In this document: piece by piece, positions 12,393 through 23,251 of the stretch
Layout of the letters: every line of letters starts with the position of its first letter
How positions within the stretch are numbered: the stretch's first letter is position 1
Source: Garcia nutans
Taxonomy: Eukaryota; Streptophyta; Magnoliopsida; Malpighiales; Euphorbiaceae
NCBI GenBank assembly: GCA_947685225.1
Contig: CANTUV010000024.1
Span: forward strand, 55,952,001 to 56,016,000
Reading direction: 5' to 3'
DNA: 64,000 nt
Program-made: the position numbers and the translations under genes
The notes under the pieces: generated by a model
Seen by the model: only the letters and a program-made list of their open reading frames with translations
What the model was told of the DNA's origin: nothing
The model's database searches: none

Positions 12393-13073
12393 CTAATTTA
12401 AGATAAAACCCTAATTTTGCATATCTATTATTTAATGTAATATTAAAACTTAGACTTGACTATTTTATTTTATAATGGATGATTTCCTTTTAATAATGAG
12501 GAATGTTATGAATGGTTTAATTCATTTCATTAACTATTTTAATGTTGATTATTTTAGTTTCGTTATGTAAGAGGTATGTTTCCACATTATGGGTGCCTCA
12601 TTAATTAAGTTCCAATGTAATTTAATTTATTTTGAGTTTTGGACATTGGATATTGTAAGGGCATGTCTCCATCCAGTATGGGTGTCCATTTATTTTGATT
12701 GAACTTATTGTAATTTTAATAAAGTGATTACTTATTCTTATGATTGTATGTACTATGGATGATATTTTAATAAGTTAAGAATTAAATAATATTTATACCT
12801 GAAAAGGAGGCCGGTTCCAATGAACCAGGCATTATGGGGGTGCTGGGCTATTTCTCACCTTCCCCATACCTACCCAACTTTTTGAACCTAATAGGGGGTT
12901 GGGGATTCTTTATGAATTGAGACATCCACCCCTTTTCATTTTCCCAGGCCGCCTGGGTAGCGACTCTATTTTCTTCAGGTTTAGGCCCGTGTTCTCTAAG
13001 TCCCTGAGCCTAATAGTGCTGAAGTTATAGGAACCATTTCACATGAGAGTGGGGGCAAAAATTACCTCTCATA
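12393..13073 (+). mobile_element. First LTR of X array (X1 5' LTR), left part separated by M1
   Basis: From TTAAGATAAAACC onward it matches the second LTR (24610-25168). It ends CTCTCATA one base before the PBS. It contains hairpin units at 12571-12599 and 12659-12687 and the end module at 12803-13073. The upstream part of this LTR is not visible because M1 inserted at 12392/12393. Confidence 0.8.
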
Positions 13074-13074
13074 G

Positions 13075-13092
13075 TGGTGACTCCACTAGGGA
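13075..13092 (+). promoter_or_regulatory. Primer-binding site of X1
   Basis: TGGTGACTCCACTAGGGA, one G after the LTR end. Identical to 34853-34870. Assigned to tRNA-Arg from memory of Ogre-type elements; not verified by tRNA alignment. Confidence 0.75.
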
Positions 13093-14256
13093 CAAGAGAA
13101 GTTGATTCTGTTGGTGTTTATATTATTTTATTCTTTCTTATTATGATATTATTCATTGCATCATTTAGAATGCAATGTGTGTGTGAGTTACGACGCCCAT
13201 GTTACCCATGATATGTTATGTGAGGGATACCATACTTTCACTCAAGGTTTGGAGATTGAGCATGGCATAACCACTCCTAGCCTTTATCTTTTGGAATATA
13301 CTTCCTATGGTAGCCTAAACTTTTCAACCCAAAGACTAAAGATCATGTAATTGGCCTAGTTATTTTCCTTAGGTTTTTACCCGAAATGCTTATTGTTTGA
13401 CTTTGATTAATTTATCTAGGTTTAAACCATGGATTATTTGGTTTGTTCTTTTTCTAATAAGACCTACCTATGTTGTAAGCTCAAAATAGTTTTTCCTCTA
13501 AATCTAAATGACCAAAACTATTTTTGAAAATTTTCAGATTGTCTTTGGACAAAAAAAATTTCTAAAATAAGTCAAAAATTCTTTTATACCTCATGACCCA
13601 AATACAAAGGCCAAAATCTGTTTTTTCTAAAATCTTTTATAATGGGCTTTCAAACAAAACTATTTTTGTACTTCATCCAAATTAAAACATTTTTCTTTAA
13701 AGAGCTTACAACTATTTAGGTTAATTATGAAATATCGAAAAATCAATTATGAGCCTAATTTATACCAAGAAATATTTATCATGGGCTTATTTATTTTATG
13801 AATCATTAGTTGTTTTTCCAAATAGAAAATCTATTTATGATAAACCACTTAATTAAGTTTTAATCCAATGTAGCATAAAAGCTATTTTAGTTGATATTCA
13901 CTAGATTAAAACCTAATTAATGGAAATTATCATAAACTGATCTCTAAGTTTGAAAATCTAACTATTGGTTAAAATCGTCCGAGGGAATTTTTGCAACAGC
14001 AAGATATCCCATGTTTGTATTTTGTTGGTCATATACCTAGGGAAACAGACTCACCATTCATGTGTGAAAGTTATAAGGTTGGAAGAAATGTCGTAATTAT
14101 CTTTGATTGTTTGATTACTTGTGCATACATGCATACATGCATTGCATTACACGACATTGATCCTTTTTGGCTCACTGACCTGGAGTACAACAATTCATAA
14201 GTATACGACAACACCACCAGTAAAAGTGATTTTGATTCAAGTGCTTCATTGGGAGG
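13093..14256 (+). mobile_element. X1 untranslated leader
   Basis: About 1.16 kb non-coding DNA between PBS and gag, matching 34871-36037 (X3) and the reverse strand of 7985-9069 (M1). Blocks such as ATACCTAGG near 14032 and the CATACATGCATACATGCATT run near 14127 are conserved. No coding potential seen. Confidence 0.75.
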
Positions 14257-15076
14257 ATGGATGCAAATCTGCTAAGGGATATAGTTGATGAGGTTGTCAA
14301 AGCCAAGATGGCCGAGCTACGGGATCAATTGACTAAAATTATGAAGACCCAGTTGATTAAAATTCTAGAGATCATCAACAATGCTAATAAGGCATCTCCA
14401 ATTGACATAAAAAAAATAAGGAAAAGGTAGCATTAACAAGGAATAGGTCCACTGATAGAGATCAAATGAAAAATGAGGGGTCAATCCTATAAGACCATTC
14501 GAACCATATGCTATCAAATTGGTGCAATAAGGGTAGCTACCACCCCTGTGAACAAAGCCAAAGGGAAAGAAGAGGTGTTGAGAAAAATGAACAACTGAAC
14601 TAGCAAAAAAGCATAAATTTTCATACTTGGGGGAATCTTTGTCAAAGATGTTAGAAAATCTAAGGAAGGTGGATTTACTACAACCATTGGCATCTCGGCC
14701 TCTGAACAAGCCTCTGCCATCAAATTTTAATTCCAAGGTCTTCTGTCAATTCCATCAAGTGCAAGGGCATGAGGCAAATAAATGTGTTCAATTAAGGCAC
14801 AAGATCCATGATTTGATTGACAGTGGAAAGCTGCCTTAGCCTAATAAGTCCAGCACTAAGAATAATCCTCTGCCTAAATTTAAAAAGGTGCCACCACTAG
14901 CAACCTTCATGATGGAGGGAGGATTGGAGGAGAGTTTTATCTTGCCATCTTGTCATGATATGGATGGAGAAGCTGCTAAGGAGGATGTGTTATTAAATAA
15001 GCTTGGACTAACTATGGATGATGAATCAATGATCCTTGATGATGCAAAAATCCTTGCCCTTGGTATGTCTAAATAA
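14257..15076 (+). pseudogene. gag: X-family Gag (X1 copy), capsid core deleted
   Basis: ATG at 14257 gives MDANLLRDIVDEVVKAKMAE, homologous to the N-terminal helix of the other copies. Then come stops, and the region that in X2 encodes the capsid (FDGT..PHLHLKQY) is absent. The reading resumes at about 14627 with the C-terminal part: LLQPLASRPLNKPLPSNFN, knuckle-like CQFHQVQGHEANKC, DLIDSGKLP. After a stop comes an acidic tail with DGEAAKEDVLL and LGLTMDDESMILDDAK, ending at 15076. The tail is longer than in the X2 copy. Nothing like protease follows. Function by family: RNA binding and packaging; this copy cannot make full-length Gag. Confidence 0.75.
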
Positions 15077-15877
15077 ATGAAGCATCTTCGACCCCAACTC
15101 AACAAACTTCCCTTGGCTTGTTTGGTTTTTGTTCATTTTATTTCTTTGGTTTTTTCTGGACCAATTATATTTTCAAATTAAGATTTTTTGAATAAATTAT
15201 TTTCATTAAATTTTTGTTAGTCTTTGTTCATTTTCGTGCCCAACCGATGACGAGCCTACCTTGATAATCATAAATTAGTATATCTATACATCATGATTTG
15301 AATGACTTTACTAGACGAGGAAATTATTCTATAGCATTGAGCTGTGTATGCTTACTTAGAGAGGGCTCCTACATAATGACCTTTGTCTAGATCCTTGTCG
15401 ATCTTAGAACATGCTTTGACAAACTTTTGAGGTGAAATTGAACTCTACTTATTTTAGGGACAGATGATCTAGGCATTGTTTGGTAAGACAAGAACTAGTA
15501 TCTGCCCTATTAACATCAATTCCTAGTTGTCCCTTTGACCCTTCATAAGATTTTAGCTTGCTCTTTATTGGCTTGCAAGCCCGATAACCTATCCTGAGCT
15601 ATTGTGACTCTTATGAAAAATCCAATGATCACTAAGGTGAAGAGGCAAGAAGATAAAAAAAGGAACGTATAGTCAAGACCATAAGGATAGTTGAATTTCA
15701 CAAGGCTATAAGGGTAGTTGAAGTTCACCTGATACTAGACCTAATATGTTTAATCTATTAAGATGATAGCAGGGCAACAAATGATTTATCCTTATTGAAG
15801 CAAACTCACTCTACTCCACTCATCCATAGTCAGAACTATAGAGTGGTGCAAACAAAAAAACTTTCTTAGAGTTAGAA

Positions 15878-15990
15878 CAAAAAAAAAGAAGAAGAAAAGA
15901 AAGTAAAAAATAGAAAAGAAAATAAAATAAAAGAAATAAAAGAAATAAAAAAGAAGAAGAAGAAGAAAAAAGAAAGAAAAAAGAAAAAAC
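15878..15990. repeat. Purine-rich (GAA/AAAG) tract
   Basis: About 110 nt almost entirely A and G with GAAGAAGAA runs. The X2 counterpart near 29509-29547 is much shorter, consistent with slippage expansion. Confidence 0.8.
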
Positions 15991-16675
15991 CCAAAAAGGG
16001 CAGTTAACCCAAAAGGCCGGTTTAGAAAGCCAACAGAATTCTTCTTACCTGAAGCATTAGAAGACTTCCACTTAGTTTACAAGGATATATTAATTTGAAT
16101 TGATCCAGTCCAGCAAAAACTTCAAATAAAATATGAGAAATAGGGGAAAGATCTTCTTTCATTTTATCCAACATGGCTCTAAGTCAGAAATATTAAGAGT
16201 CTTAGACTTGATACTCCTAAAAAGGGAAAAGGACGGAAAAAAGATGAAGGAAAAGGGTGGTTTAAAGATCACGATAGTACTGATTGGATCCAGATTTTTG
16301 TCAAGAAGAAAAAAGACATTCAAGCTTTGTATTATCATGAAGTTAGAAGATAAAAGTGATGCCCAGAAGGTGAAAATGGAACCTCTAACAGTAGACAGTT
16401 CCAACAAGAAGTTTTTAGTGTGAAGATTTGTCCATAGTGTCACATCGGCTACAATTTACAAATGGCCTCCACTTAAAGCATGTCACTTATAGACCTCATT
16501 TCAAGCCTATTAATACCACCTTAAAGTAATGTGTATGTGCCTATCTAAAGTACAATAGATCTTGCTTAAATGGAAATGATTCCCGAGTTTAGTACTGTAA
16601 TAAGGGTTGTCATGTTATAGATATGTTAATTTGGAAAATCGATTCCTAAGGTACAATGGCACTAATTTGACAAAG

Positions 16676-16680
16676 CCAAG
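16676..16680. repeat. TSD (left) of outer solo LTR
   Basis: CCAAG, versus CCATG at 21052-21056 (4 of 5 match). The X2 element has the empty site near 30045-30052. Confidence 0.65.
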
Positions 16681-17127
16681 TGTAGACCCTTAATTTTTGA
16701 CCCATTCAAATCCGATAGTCCAAAATAATTTTTGTGGCATTTTATTTATTTTAATAATATTTTAATTACTAATAATATTTAATAGTTATTTTTAATAAAA
16801 AAATATAAAAAATATAAAATTGGACGGATCGGCGAGGTACGCGTCGCAGTGCGGTGGCAGCCCATTTCACTGCAAAAATTATCTGCGGCGAATTGGGCAT
16901 TGCCCAATTCCTCACAGCTAAGCTTGCCCAATTTTGCGATGAATTGGCTTGCCCAGCTAGCCCACCATGCCCATTTTTGCCAGTGCAATTTTTTCTAGTG
17001 TAGCTCAGAAGCCCAACGGCCCGCGCTCTGCCGATTTTTTGACCAAACCTTATTTTACCCGATTTTGTAGCTTTTCCTAAATAGATAGTATTTCCTTATT
17101 AAAATAGGATAAGGATTTTATTTTTCC

Positions 17128-17135
17128 TATAAATA
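17128..17135 (+). promoter_or_regulatory. LTR TATA box
   Basis: TATAAATA followed by CCACATTAAAACA and a purine-rich leader; about 450 nt from the LTR start. Same context in the nested LTR at 18695. Confidence 0.7.
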
Positions 17136-17639
17136 CCACATTAAAACACAATAATAAGGGATGGGGGAGAAACAGAGAAAACCCTAGGAGAAGAAAAAAA
17201 GAAAAAGATGAGGATGAGAAAAGAGAAACAGGGGAAACCCTAAAGAAAAAAGAAAAGCAGTCATTTGAGATTAATAGAGATTGGAACAACAAAGTAGAAA
17301 CAACAAAAATAAATTATTAACAATCGAGGAGTAAACAATGAACACTCATCAATCAATCAATCCATCAAAGGCAGCAACACTGCCTTTGTTATTGTTCATC
17401 TAGAAAACAATTTGGTGGAACCTTCAACGCAGATTTTGTGTTTTAATCTTGAATTCGCTTAAACATTCAAATGTTATATCATTCTTTTTCTTACTGGTTT
17501 TTGTTTTTTATTTTTATTATCACTTTGATTCAATAGTATAAATTGGTAAACCCTAATTATATATTTTGTTCATTATTGTTTCATCCAATAGCTCAAAAAT
17601 CTAGAAAATTCCAAAAAGACCCGAACTATCTTCTTAATT

Positions 17640-18020
17640 CTTTAAACCCTAATCTTTTTTACAATTTCTAAAAACTTTAATCTTAATTGTTTCTATAAAA
17701 CTCTAATCTATTTTCTTAGATCGAATATGTTTTCCAAAATATATAAAATCATAAACTATCTTATCAATTCTCAAAACCCTAACCCTAGTGTCTTAAATCC
17801 TTAATTTTCCTAAACCCTAATTTTCTTAAAACCCAATCCAGTAAACCCTAGTTTTCCTAAACCCTAATTCTTAAAACATCAAAACCTTAACAACACCTTA
17901 ATTTTTCAAACCCCATCTAGTAAATCTAACAAACCCTTAAGCCCAAATCCAATAAATCTCATAAATCTTTCTCTCCAGTAAACCTACAAACTCTTAAGCC
18001 CAAATCCAATGAATCCGAAA
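17640..18020 (+). promoter_or_regulatory. Telo-box-rich segment of LTR
   Basis: Several AAACCCTAA or CCTAACCCTA motifs spaced irregularly by about 10-60 nt downstream of the TATA box. They are not a head-to-tail telomere array. Confidence 0.6.
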
Positions 18021-18313
18021 CCCTAAATCTTTAAAACATCAAGTAGCATTATTCTTTTAAAAAATAATATTAGTTACTCAAAATCCCAAATCCCTATGGG
18101 ACCACCGTATATGCTCGTCGAAGGGGTCAATATTCATGTGTGTATTATGAGTCCGTGTATTTAACTTTCCTTTTTCCAAAGCTCTAATTTAGTAATTAAA
18201 ATTCTAAAACCCTATTTTAAGATGCGAACTCTAAATTTATATATTTATTGCTTTATTTAATTTTAGATTTGATTATGTAATTTATATGTTTTGATGGTTG
18301 ATTTATTTAATTT

Positions 18314-18318
18314 CAATA
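18314..18318. repeat. TSD (left) of nested solo LTR
   Basis: CAATA, versus CAATG at 20408-20412 (4 of 5 match). Confidence 0.65.
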
Positions 18319-18694
18319 TGTAAACCCTTAATTTTTGACCCAGTCTGGTCTAATATTTTATATATAGTTCAAAATAATTTTGTGCTATTTTAATTAAATA
18401 ATATTTATTATTTATAATTTTTAATGAAAATAAAAAAAGGTAATATTAATAAAGTTAATATATATAATAATAAATAAAAATCAGCGACGAAAAATTTCAT
18501 CGCCGAAAGTGAATTGGTTGGCCGCCTAGCGCTGGCCTGCCAGCTCTCGCAGTTTTCGCCCATAGCAATTTTTTCGCCAGCGTAATTTTTTCCAACACAG
18601 TTTTTCCCAAAACCGAATTCTATTTGGTTTTGATTTCTTTTCCTAAATAATCTTAATTTCCTTAGACAATTAAGAGTAAGTTTATTATTTTTCC

Positions 18695-18702
18695 TATAAA
18701 TA
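18695..18702 (+). promoter_or_regulatory. LTR TATA box
   Basis: TATAAATA in TTTTTCCTATAAATACCAC, the same context as 17128. Confidence 0.7.
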
Positions 18703-19848
18703 CCACATTGAAATACAAAATTAAGGATAGAAAAATTATTTTACTGGGGACGAAACTTTGGACTTCTGACTTGGAGAGGAAAAAAGAGACAGAAAACCCT
18801 AGGAGCAAGAGACATTAGCGACAAGAAGCAATCATCAACCCATCAAAGGCAGCAAAATTGCCTTTGTTATTGTTCATCCAGAAATTAGTTTTTGGTGGAA
18901 CCAACTATGCAGGTTTGATCTTTAATCCTAAATTATATATTTACAGTAGCTTCAATTTCTTTGATTAATAGGAATATGTAGTAATTTGATCTTTGTTTCA
19001 ATAACTTTAATTGTTTACTTTAGTAAATACATTAATCAGTTGGTTTTCAAAAACTCCACTTCCATGTTTTATAGAACTAAAAACTTCAAAAAATTCTAAA
19101 TTGTTTCTTCTGTTTCCAAAAACTTTAAAACCCTAAATTGCTTTTCCCTGAACTATTTTCTTATTCATCTAAACTCTAACTTTTTGTCCAAAATTTCCAA
19201 ATGTCTTTTTTAATCTCCAAACCCTAATCTTCTTTACAGTTTCTAAAAACTGTAATCATAATTATTTCTATAAAACTCTAAATTGTTTTCTTAAATCCTA
19301 AGATCAAATATGTTTTTCCAAAATATCAAAAACCCTAATCCAAAAAACCCTACCTTTCCTAAACCCTAATTCTTAAAACATCAAAACTTTATGACAAGTT
19401 CATCAACACCTAAAACCATAATCTAGCGAACCTAAAATCAAATCTTCTAAAATTATAAACCCTAATATCTTAAGATTCCAAAACCCTAATTTCATGATGT
19501 TTGCTTAAAACCCTAACTAAACCTACTTTTTTTAAAATCACAATAACATTATTTTCATAAAAACTTCCAAAATATTAAATCTTTTAAACATCCAGTAGCT
19601 ATGTTATTACTTTAAAATATTTCTCAACAAATTAAACTAGTATATGCAAAATCCTAGTTATTGAACATAAAATCCTAGAAACCCTACTTAATGCATGAAC
19701 ACCAAAAGTTAATATATTTACTGTTTTATTTAAATTGGATGAATGCTTATTATATATTTTGATTGATGTTTGATATCTTTGATGAATGATTTATTTATTA
19801 TGAATGGTTAATCACTTTTATTGATTTTTTTATTTCCAAATATTGTAA

Positions 19849-20018
19849 GAGGTATGTTTCCACTTTGTGGGTACCTCATTAATTAATTTTTATGTGATTT
19901 AAATTGCTTTTATATTTTGGACCAATGTAAGGGATATGTTTCCACCTTTCGGTGGGTGTCCTATTTATTTTAGACATGAATGATGTAAGGACATGTTTTC
20001 ATCCTTGGATGGGTGTCC
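19849..20018 (+). other. Series of three LTR hairpins
   Basis: Units 19849-19877, 19932-19961 and 19989-20018 each form outer stem, TGTTT-type bulge, inner stem, short loop. Outer stems GAGGTA/TACCTC, GGATA/TGTCC, GGACA/TGTCC; inner stems CCAC/GTGG, CCACC/GGTGG, CATCC/GGATG. Downstream of the TATA, so expected in the transcript leader. Confidence 0.75.
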
Positions 20019-20143
20019 ATTTATTTGCTTTGTTTGGACATTGCTTTGATTTTAATATAATGATGCTTTATTTTAATTGTTGTATGTAATATGGATAATA
20101 TTGTTATACTTAAGAATTTTATAATATTAAGACATGCAAAGGA

Positions 20144-20165
20144 GGCCGGTTCCAATGAACCGGCC
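20144..20165 (+). other. Perfect inverted repeat in LTR end module
   Basis: GGCCGGTTC, 4-nt CAAT, GAACCGGCC. Other copies keep most of the pairing (for example minus strand of 39740-39765). Confidence 0.75.
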
Positions 20166-21907
20166 GTTGTAGGGGTGCTGGGCCATTTCTCACCTTCCCC
20201 AAATGTACCCAACTTTCCAAACCCATTAGGGGGTCGGGGATTCCTTAGGAATCAAGTTATCCACCCCTTTCTTTTTCCCTGCCCATCCGGGTGGCGACTT
20301 CATTTTCTCTGGGCTTAGGTCCGTGTTCTCTAAGGCCCTGATCCTAAACAGTGTCGAAGTCACAAGAACCATTCCACTGGAAGCGGGGGCAAAAATCCTA
20401 GCTCACACAATGCTTGATTTATTTAATTTATCATGGATGGATATTTTCTTTATTATTATGATTATTATTTGTTTATTTTGGTATTACAATTGTAAGAGGT
20501 ATGTTTCCGTTATTGGGTACGTCATTAATTAATTTTCATGTAATTTAAATTGCTTTTATATTTTGGACCAATGTAAAGGACATGTTCTACCTTTCGATGG
20601 GTGTCCTATTTAGTTTAGACATGGATGATGTAAGGACATGTTTCCATCCTTGGATGGGTGTACATTTATTTGCTTTGTTTGGACATTGCTTTGATTTTAA
20701 TATAATGATGCTTTATTTTAATTGTTGCATGTAATATGGATAAAATTATTATATTTAAGAATTTTATAATATTAAGACCCACAAAGGAGGCTGGTTCCAA
20801 TGAACTACGCATTATAGGGGTGCTAGGCCATTTATCACCTTCTTCACAGTACCCAACTTTTCGAACCCGTTAGGGGGTTAGGGATTCCTTAGGAATTGAG
20901 TCATCCACCCATTTCTTTTTCTCGGCCCGTCCGGGTGGCGACTCCATTTTCTTTAGGCTTAGGCCGGTGTTCTCTATGGCCCTGAGCCTAAACAGCGCGG
21001 AAGTCGCAAGAACCATTCCACCAGGAGTGGGGGCAAAAATCCCCGCTCACACCATGATATGATTTTAAGATTTAAAAAAATATGTGTTTTTTCATACAAA
21101 GCCTTCAAGTTAAGGGAAGTATGTTGCACCACCACAACTCAAAGGAATAATGGGCAAAAGAGGGCTAATGAAAGAATCACTTGTAAAGTCATGTCATGAA
21201 GCAGTTATCAACCAAACGGATATCTAGTATGTCTTTGGCTACCATGCTTAGGGCCTCCACTACTCATGTTTTCTACATCTTGAAGAGAAAAGCCATAAAT
21301 ACGAAGCCTTCTATCATTCCAATACAAGACCTAAATGAGCATATGGAATGAACCAATAGGCGTACTTTACCTAATCACCTCAGTCTATGAGTTGATGGAA
21401 CCACTATAAGTATTATCCATGCATACATAAGCATATCACACTGCATTTTTATCTTATGTTCCTATTCTTTATCAAGGTAAACAACAGATACTCTATGAAG
21501 CAAATATGAAGCAAATATGGAACCAGGAGGCATGGAAGTCCCATTGCTTGAGAAAGATCTAGTCACTTTACAATAATGGAGATGCATACTTGTACAAGAA
21601 ACCAAACAATACATAAACATCAATCAAAGCATGCATGGGAAAAATCATTGGTTTATGCCTACACAGGGGGCAAAGTTTCTCCTTTCAATTTTTGAGTTTA
21701 TGCATGTACAGAACATTTTCAGACTCACTTTCAATATTTTGCCATGCATGGGGCAAAGAGAGGATATGAGGACTAGTTTAAAAAATAGCTAATTTTTTTT
21801 ATAAAAAGAACAAAACAAGAAGAAAGTAAGAATCCCAAAAGAATGAAGATGGAAAAGTCAAAAAATTAGTCTAGCTAGAAGAGCTAAGGCCAATATAGTA
21901 GAAATGT

Positions 21908-22160
21908 CCAATGATGAAGATCTATTTTGAAGGGTGAAGACATGATGTCCAAAGGATGAAGATCCATTTTTGAAGGGTGAAGACCCGATGTCTAAAGAAT
22001 GAAGATCCATTTTGAATGGTAAAGTCCCGATGTCCAAAGTATGAAGATCCATTTATAGGGTGAAGATCCGATGTCCAATGATGAAGATCCATTTTAAAGG
22101 GCAAATTCCCAAGTCTAAGGATGAAGATCCAATTTGAAGGGTGAAGACACAAAATCCATT
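21908..22160. repeat. ~40-bp minisatellite T1 (GATGAAGATCCATTTT unit)
   Basis: Six units containing GATGAAGATCCATTTTGAAG and GGTGAAGACCCGATGTCCAA, period about 38-44 nt, with substitutions and small indels. Same array in X2 at 30905-31140. Confidence 0.9.
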
Positions 22161-22179
22161 GAAGAATGGAACAACTTGA

Positions 22180-22385
22180 CAAAAGAAAGCCAGAACTCTC
22201 AACTGATAGAAGGCTAGTCAGCTAGAAGAGCTGAAAATGATTGGCTAGAAGAAAGCCAGAACTCTTAACTGACAGAAGGTCAGTTAGCAAGTAGAGCTAA
22301 AAATGATCTGCTAAAAGAAAGCCAGAACTATCAACTGACAGAAAGTCAGTCATCTAGAAGAGCTAAAACTAATTGACAAGAAGAA
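22180..22385. repeat. ~65-bp repeat T2 (CTAGAAGAGCT unit)
   Basis: Three units with GAAAGCCAGAACTCTCAACT, AGAAGGTCAGT and CTAGAAGAGCTAAAA. Counterpart in X2 at 31150-31400. Confidence 0.85.
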
Positions 22386-22429
22386 AGTTGAAATTCTCAA
22401 ACAACAAAGGGACAATCAAGCTAGAAGAG

Positions 22430-23180
22430 CTTAAGTCTCGGGTCCAAGTACCCAAATCAAATCTAGTCTCGGGTCTAAGTACCAAAATTAAATTTAGTCT
22501 CGGGTCCAAGTACCCAAATCAAATTCAGTCTCGTGTCCAAGTACCTAGTCTTAGGTCCAAGTACCCAAATCCAATTCAGTCTCAGGTCTAAGTACCCAAA
22601 TCAAATTCAGTCTTGGGTCTAAGTATCTAGTCTCGAGTCTAAGTTCTCAAATCAAATTTAATCTTTGGTCCAAGTACCCAAATCAGATTGAGTCTCGGGT
22701 TGAGTACCCAAATCAAATCCAATATCGGGTCGGGTACCCAAACCCAAAATCCAACCTCGGGTCGAGAATCCAAAATTCATATTTGGGTCGAGAACCTAAT
22801 CTAGTCTCAAGTCGAGAATCCAAATCCAGTCTCGGATCAAGAACCCAAATCCTGTATTAGGTCGAGAACCCAAAATTTATTTTTAGATCCAGAAACCATT
22901 GGAGTCTCGAGTCAAGAACCCCAATCCATTTTCGAATCGAGAATCTAAATCTCATCTCGGGTTCAGAACCCAAACCAACTCGGGTTGAGAACCCAAATCA
23001 CATCACATCTCAGGTCCAAAACTTAAATCACATCTTGGGTCTAGAACCTAATCTAGTCTCAGGGCCAGAACACAATCTAGTCTTGGGTCTAAAACCCCAT
23101 CCTGTCTCAGGTCTAGAATCTAATTCAGTCTCGGGTCCAGAACCAAATCACCTCGGGTCGAGAACCCATTCTCATCCGAA
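22430..23180. repeat. ~30-bp minisatellite T3 (TCTCGGGTCCAAGTACCC unit)
   Basis: Roughly two dozen units of TCTCGGGTCCAAGTACCC plus AAATCAAATC(T/C)AG. They drift along the array from 'CCAAGTACCC' to 'CGAGAACCC' to 'CTAGAACCC'. Shorter version in X2 at 31405-31745. Confidence 0.9.
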
Positions 23181-23237
23181 ATTAGCTCAAAATCTTGTTG
23201 CTTTTCACTCTCTTCAACTGAAGTCTCAGATTGTTCA

Positions 23238-23251
23238 AGAAGTGGGCAAAC
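23238..23251 (+). promoter_or_regulatory. Polypurine tract of X1
   Basis: AGAAGTGGGCAAAC directly before the LTR. Compare CAGGGGAGAAAC before 31825 and the reverse strand of 63786-63800. Confidence 0.65.

Larger units (their letters stand above)
15077..16680 (+). mobile_element. X1 internal region downstream of gag, non-coding
   Basis: Aligned block by block with X2 at about 28700-30050 (GACTTGAAT...TTGAGTTGTGTATGCTTAC, the GAAGATTTGTC...GTGTCACATC block). No RT, RNase H or integrase motif in any frame. It contains a purine-only stretch at about 15878-15990. A weak ORF at 16133-16423 has no recognisable domain and is not conserved in X2. Confidence 0.7.
18319..20407 (+). mobile_element. Nested solo LTR of X family (B type)
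   Basis: 2089 bp; starts TGTAAACCCTTAATTTTTG and ends AGCTCACA. It interrupts the outer solo LTR: the outer sequence TTGATTTATTTAATTT resumes after 20412. Landmarks: inverted-repeat island 18480-18610, TATA 18695-18702, telo-box region 19080-19510, three hairpins at 19849-19877, 19932-19961 and 19989-20018, end module 20138-20407 with a perfect 9-bp inverted repeat at 20144-20165. Confidence 0.88.
16681..21051 (+). mobile_element. Solo LTR of X family (B type), itself carrying a second solo LTR
   Basis: Starts TGTAGACCCTTAATTTTTG and ends CCCGCTCACA. Removing the nested LTR and its TSD leaves about 2.28 kb. Landmarks in order: inverted-repeat island 16825-17035, TATA 17128-17135, purine-rich leader, telo-box region 17640-18020, hairpins 20496-20523, 20578-20606 and 20634-20663, end module 20783-21051. 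It sits in the X1 internal region at a site that is empty in X2, so it is an insertion, not the X1 3' LTR. Confidence 0.85.
21052..23251 (+). mobile_element. X1 internal region, 3' UTR with minisatellites
   Basis: Continuation of the X1 internal region, matching X2 at about 30053-31824: AAGTTAAGGGAAGTATGTTGCAC near 21111 equals the 30092 block. It is non-coding. It holds three successive repeat arrays and ends in a polypurine tract. ORFs visible here are produced by the repeats. Confidence 0.8.

Noticed and set aside
14365..14736. 123-codon minus-strand ORF
   Set aside because: Antisense to the X1 gag, whose knuckle-like motif is on the plus strand; no domain of its own.
16133..16423. 96-codon Lys-rich ORF after X1 gag
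   Set aside because: Not kept in the collinear region of X2; Lys content comes from purine-rich DNA.
17640..18020. Interstitial telomere
   Set aside because: AAACCCTA motifs are scattered and separated by other sequence, and recur at the same place in each LTR; not a tandem telomere array.
21858..22182. Minus-strand ORFs with repeated FTLQ-SSS-LDI motifs
   Set aside because: Created by the ~40-bp minisatellite read in frame; no start context and no conservation beyond the repeat. The same applies to 30874-31080.
22430..23180. CRISPR-like spaced repeats
   Set aside because: Units are contiguous and degenerate, in a plant retrotransposon 3' UTR; no spacers and no cas genes.
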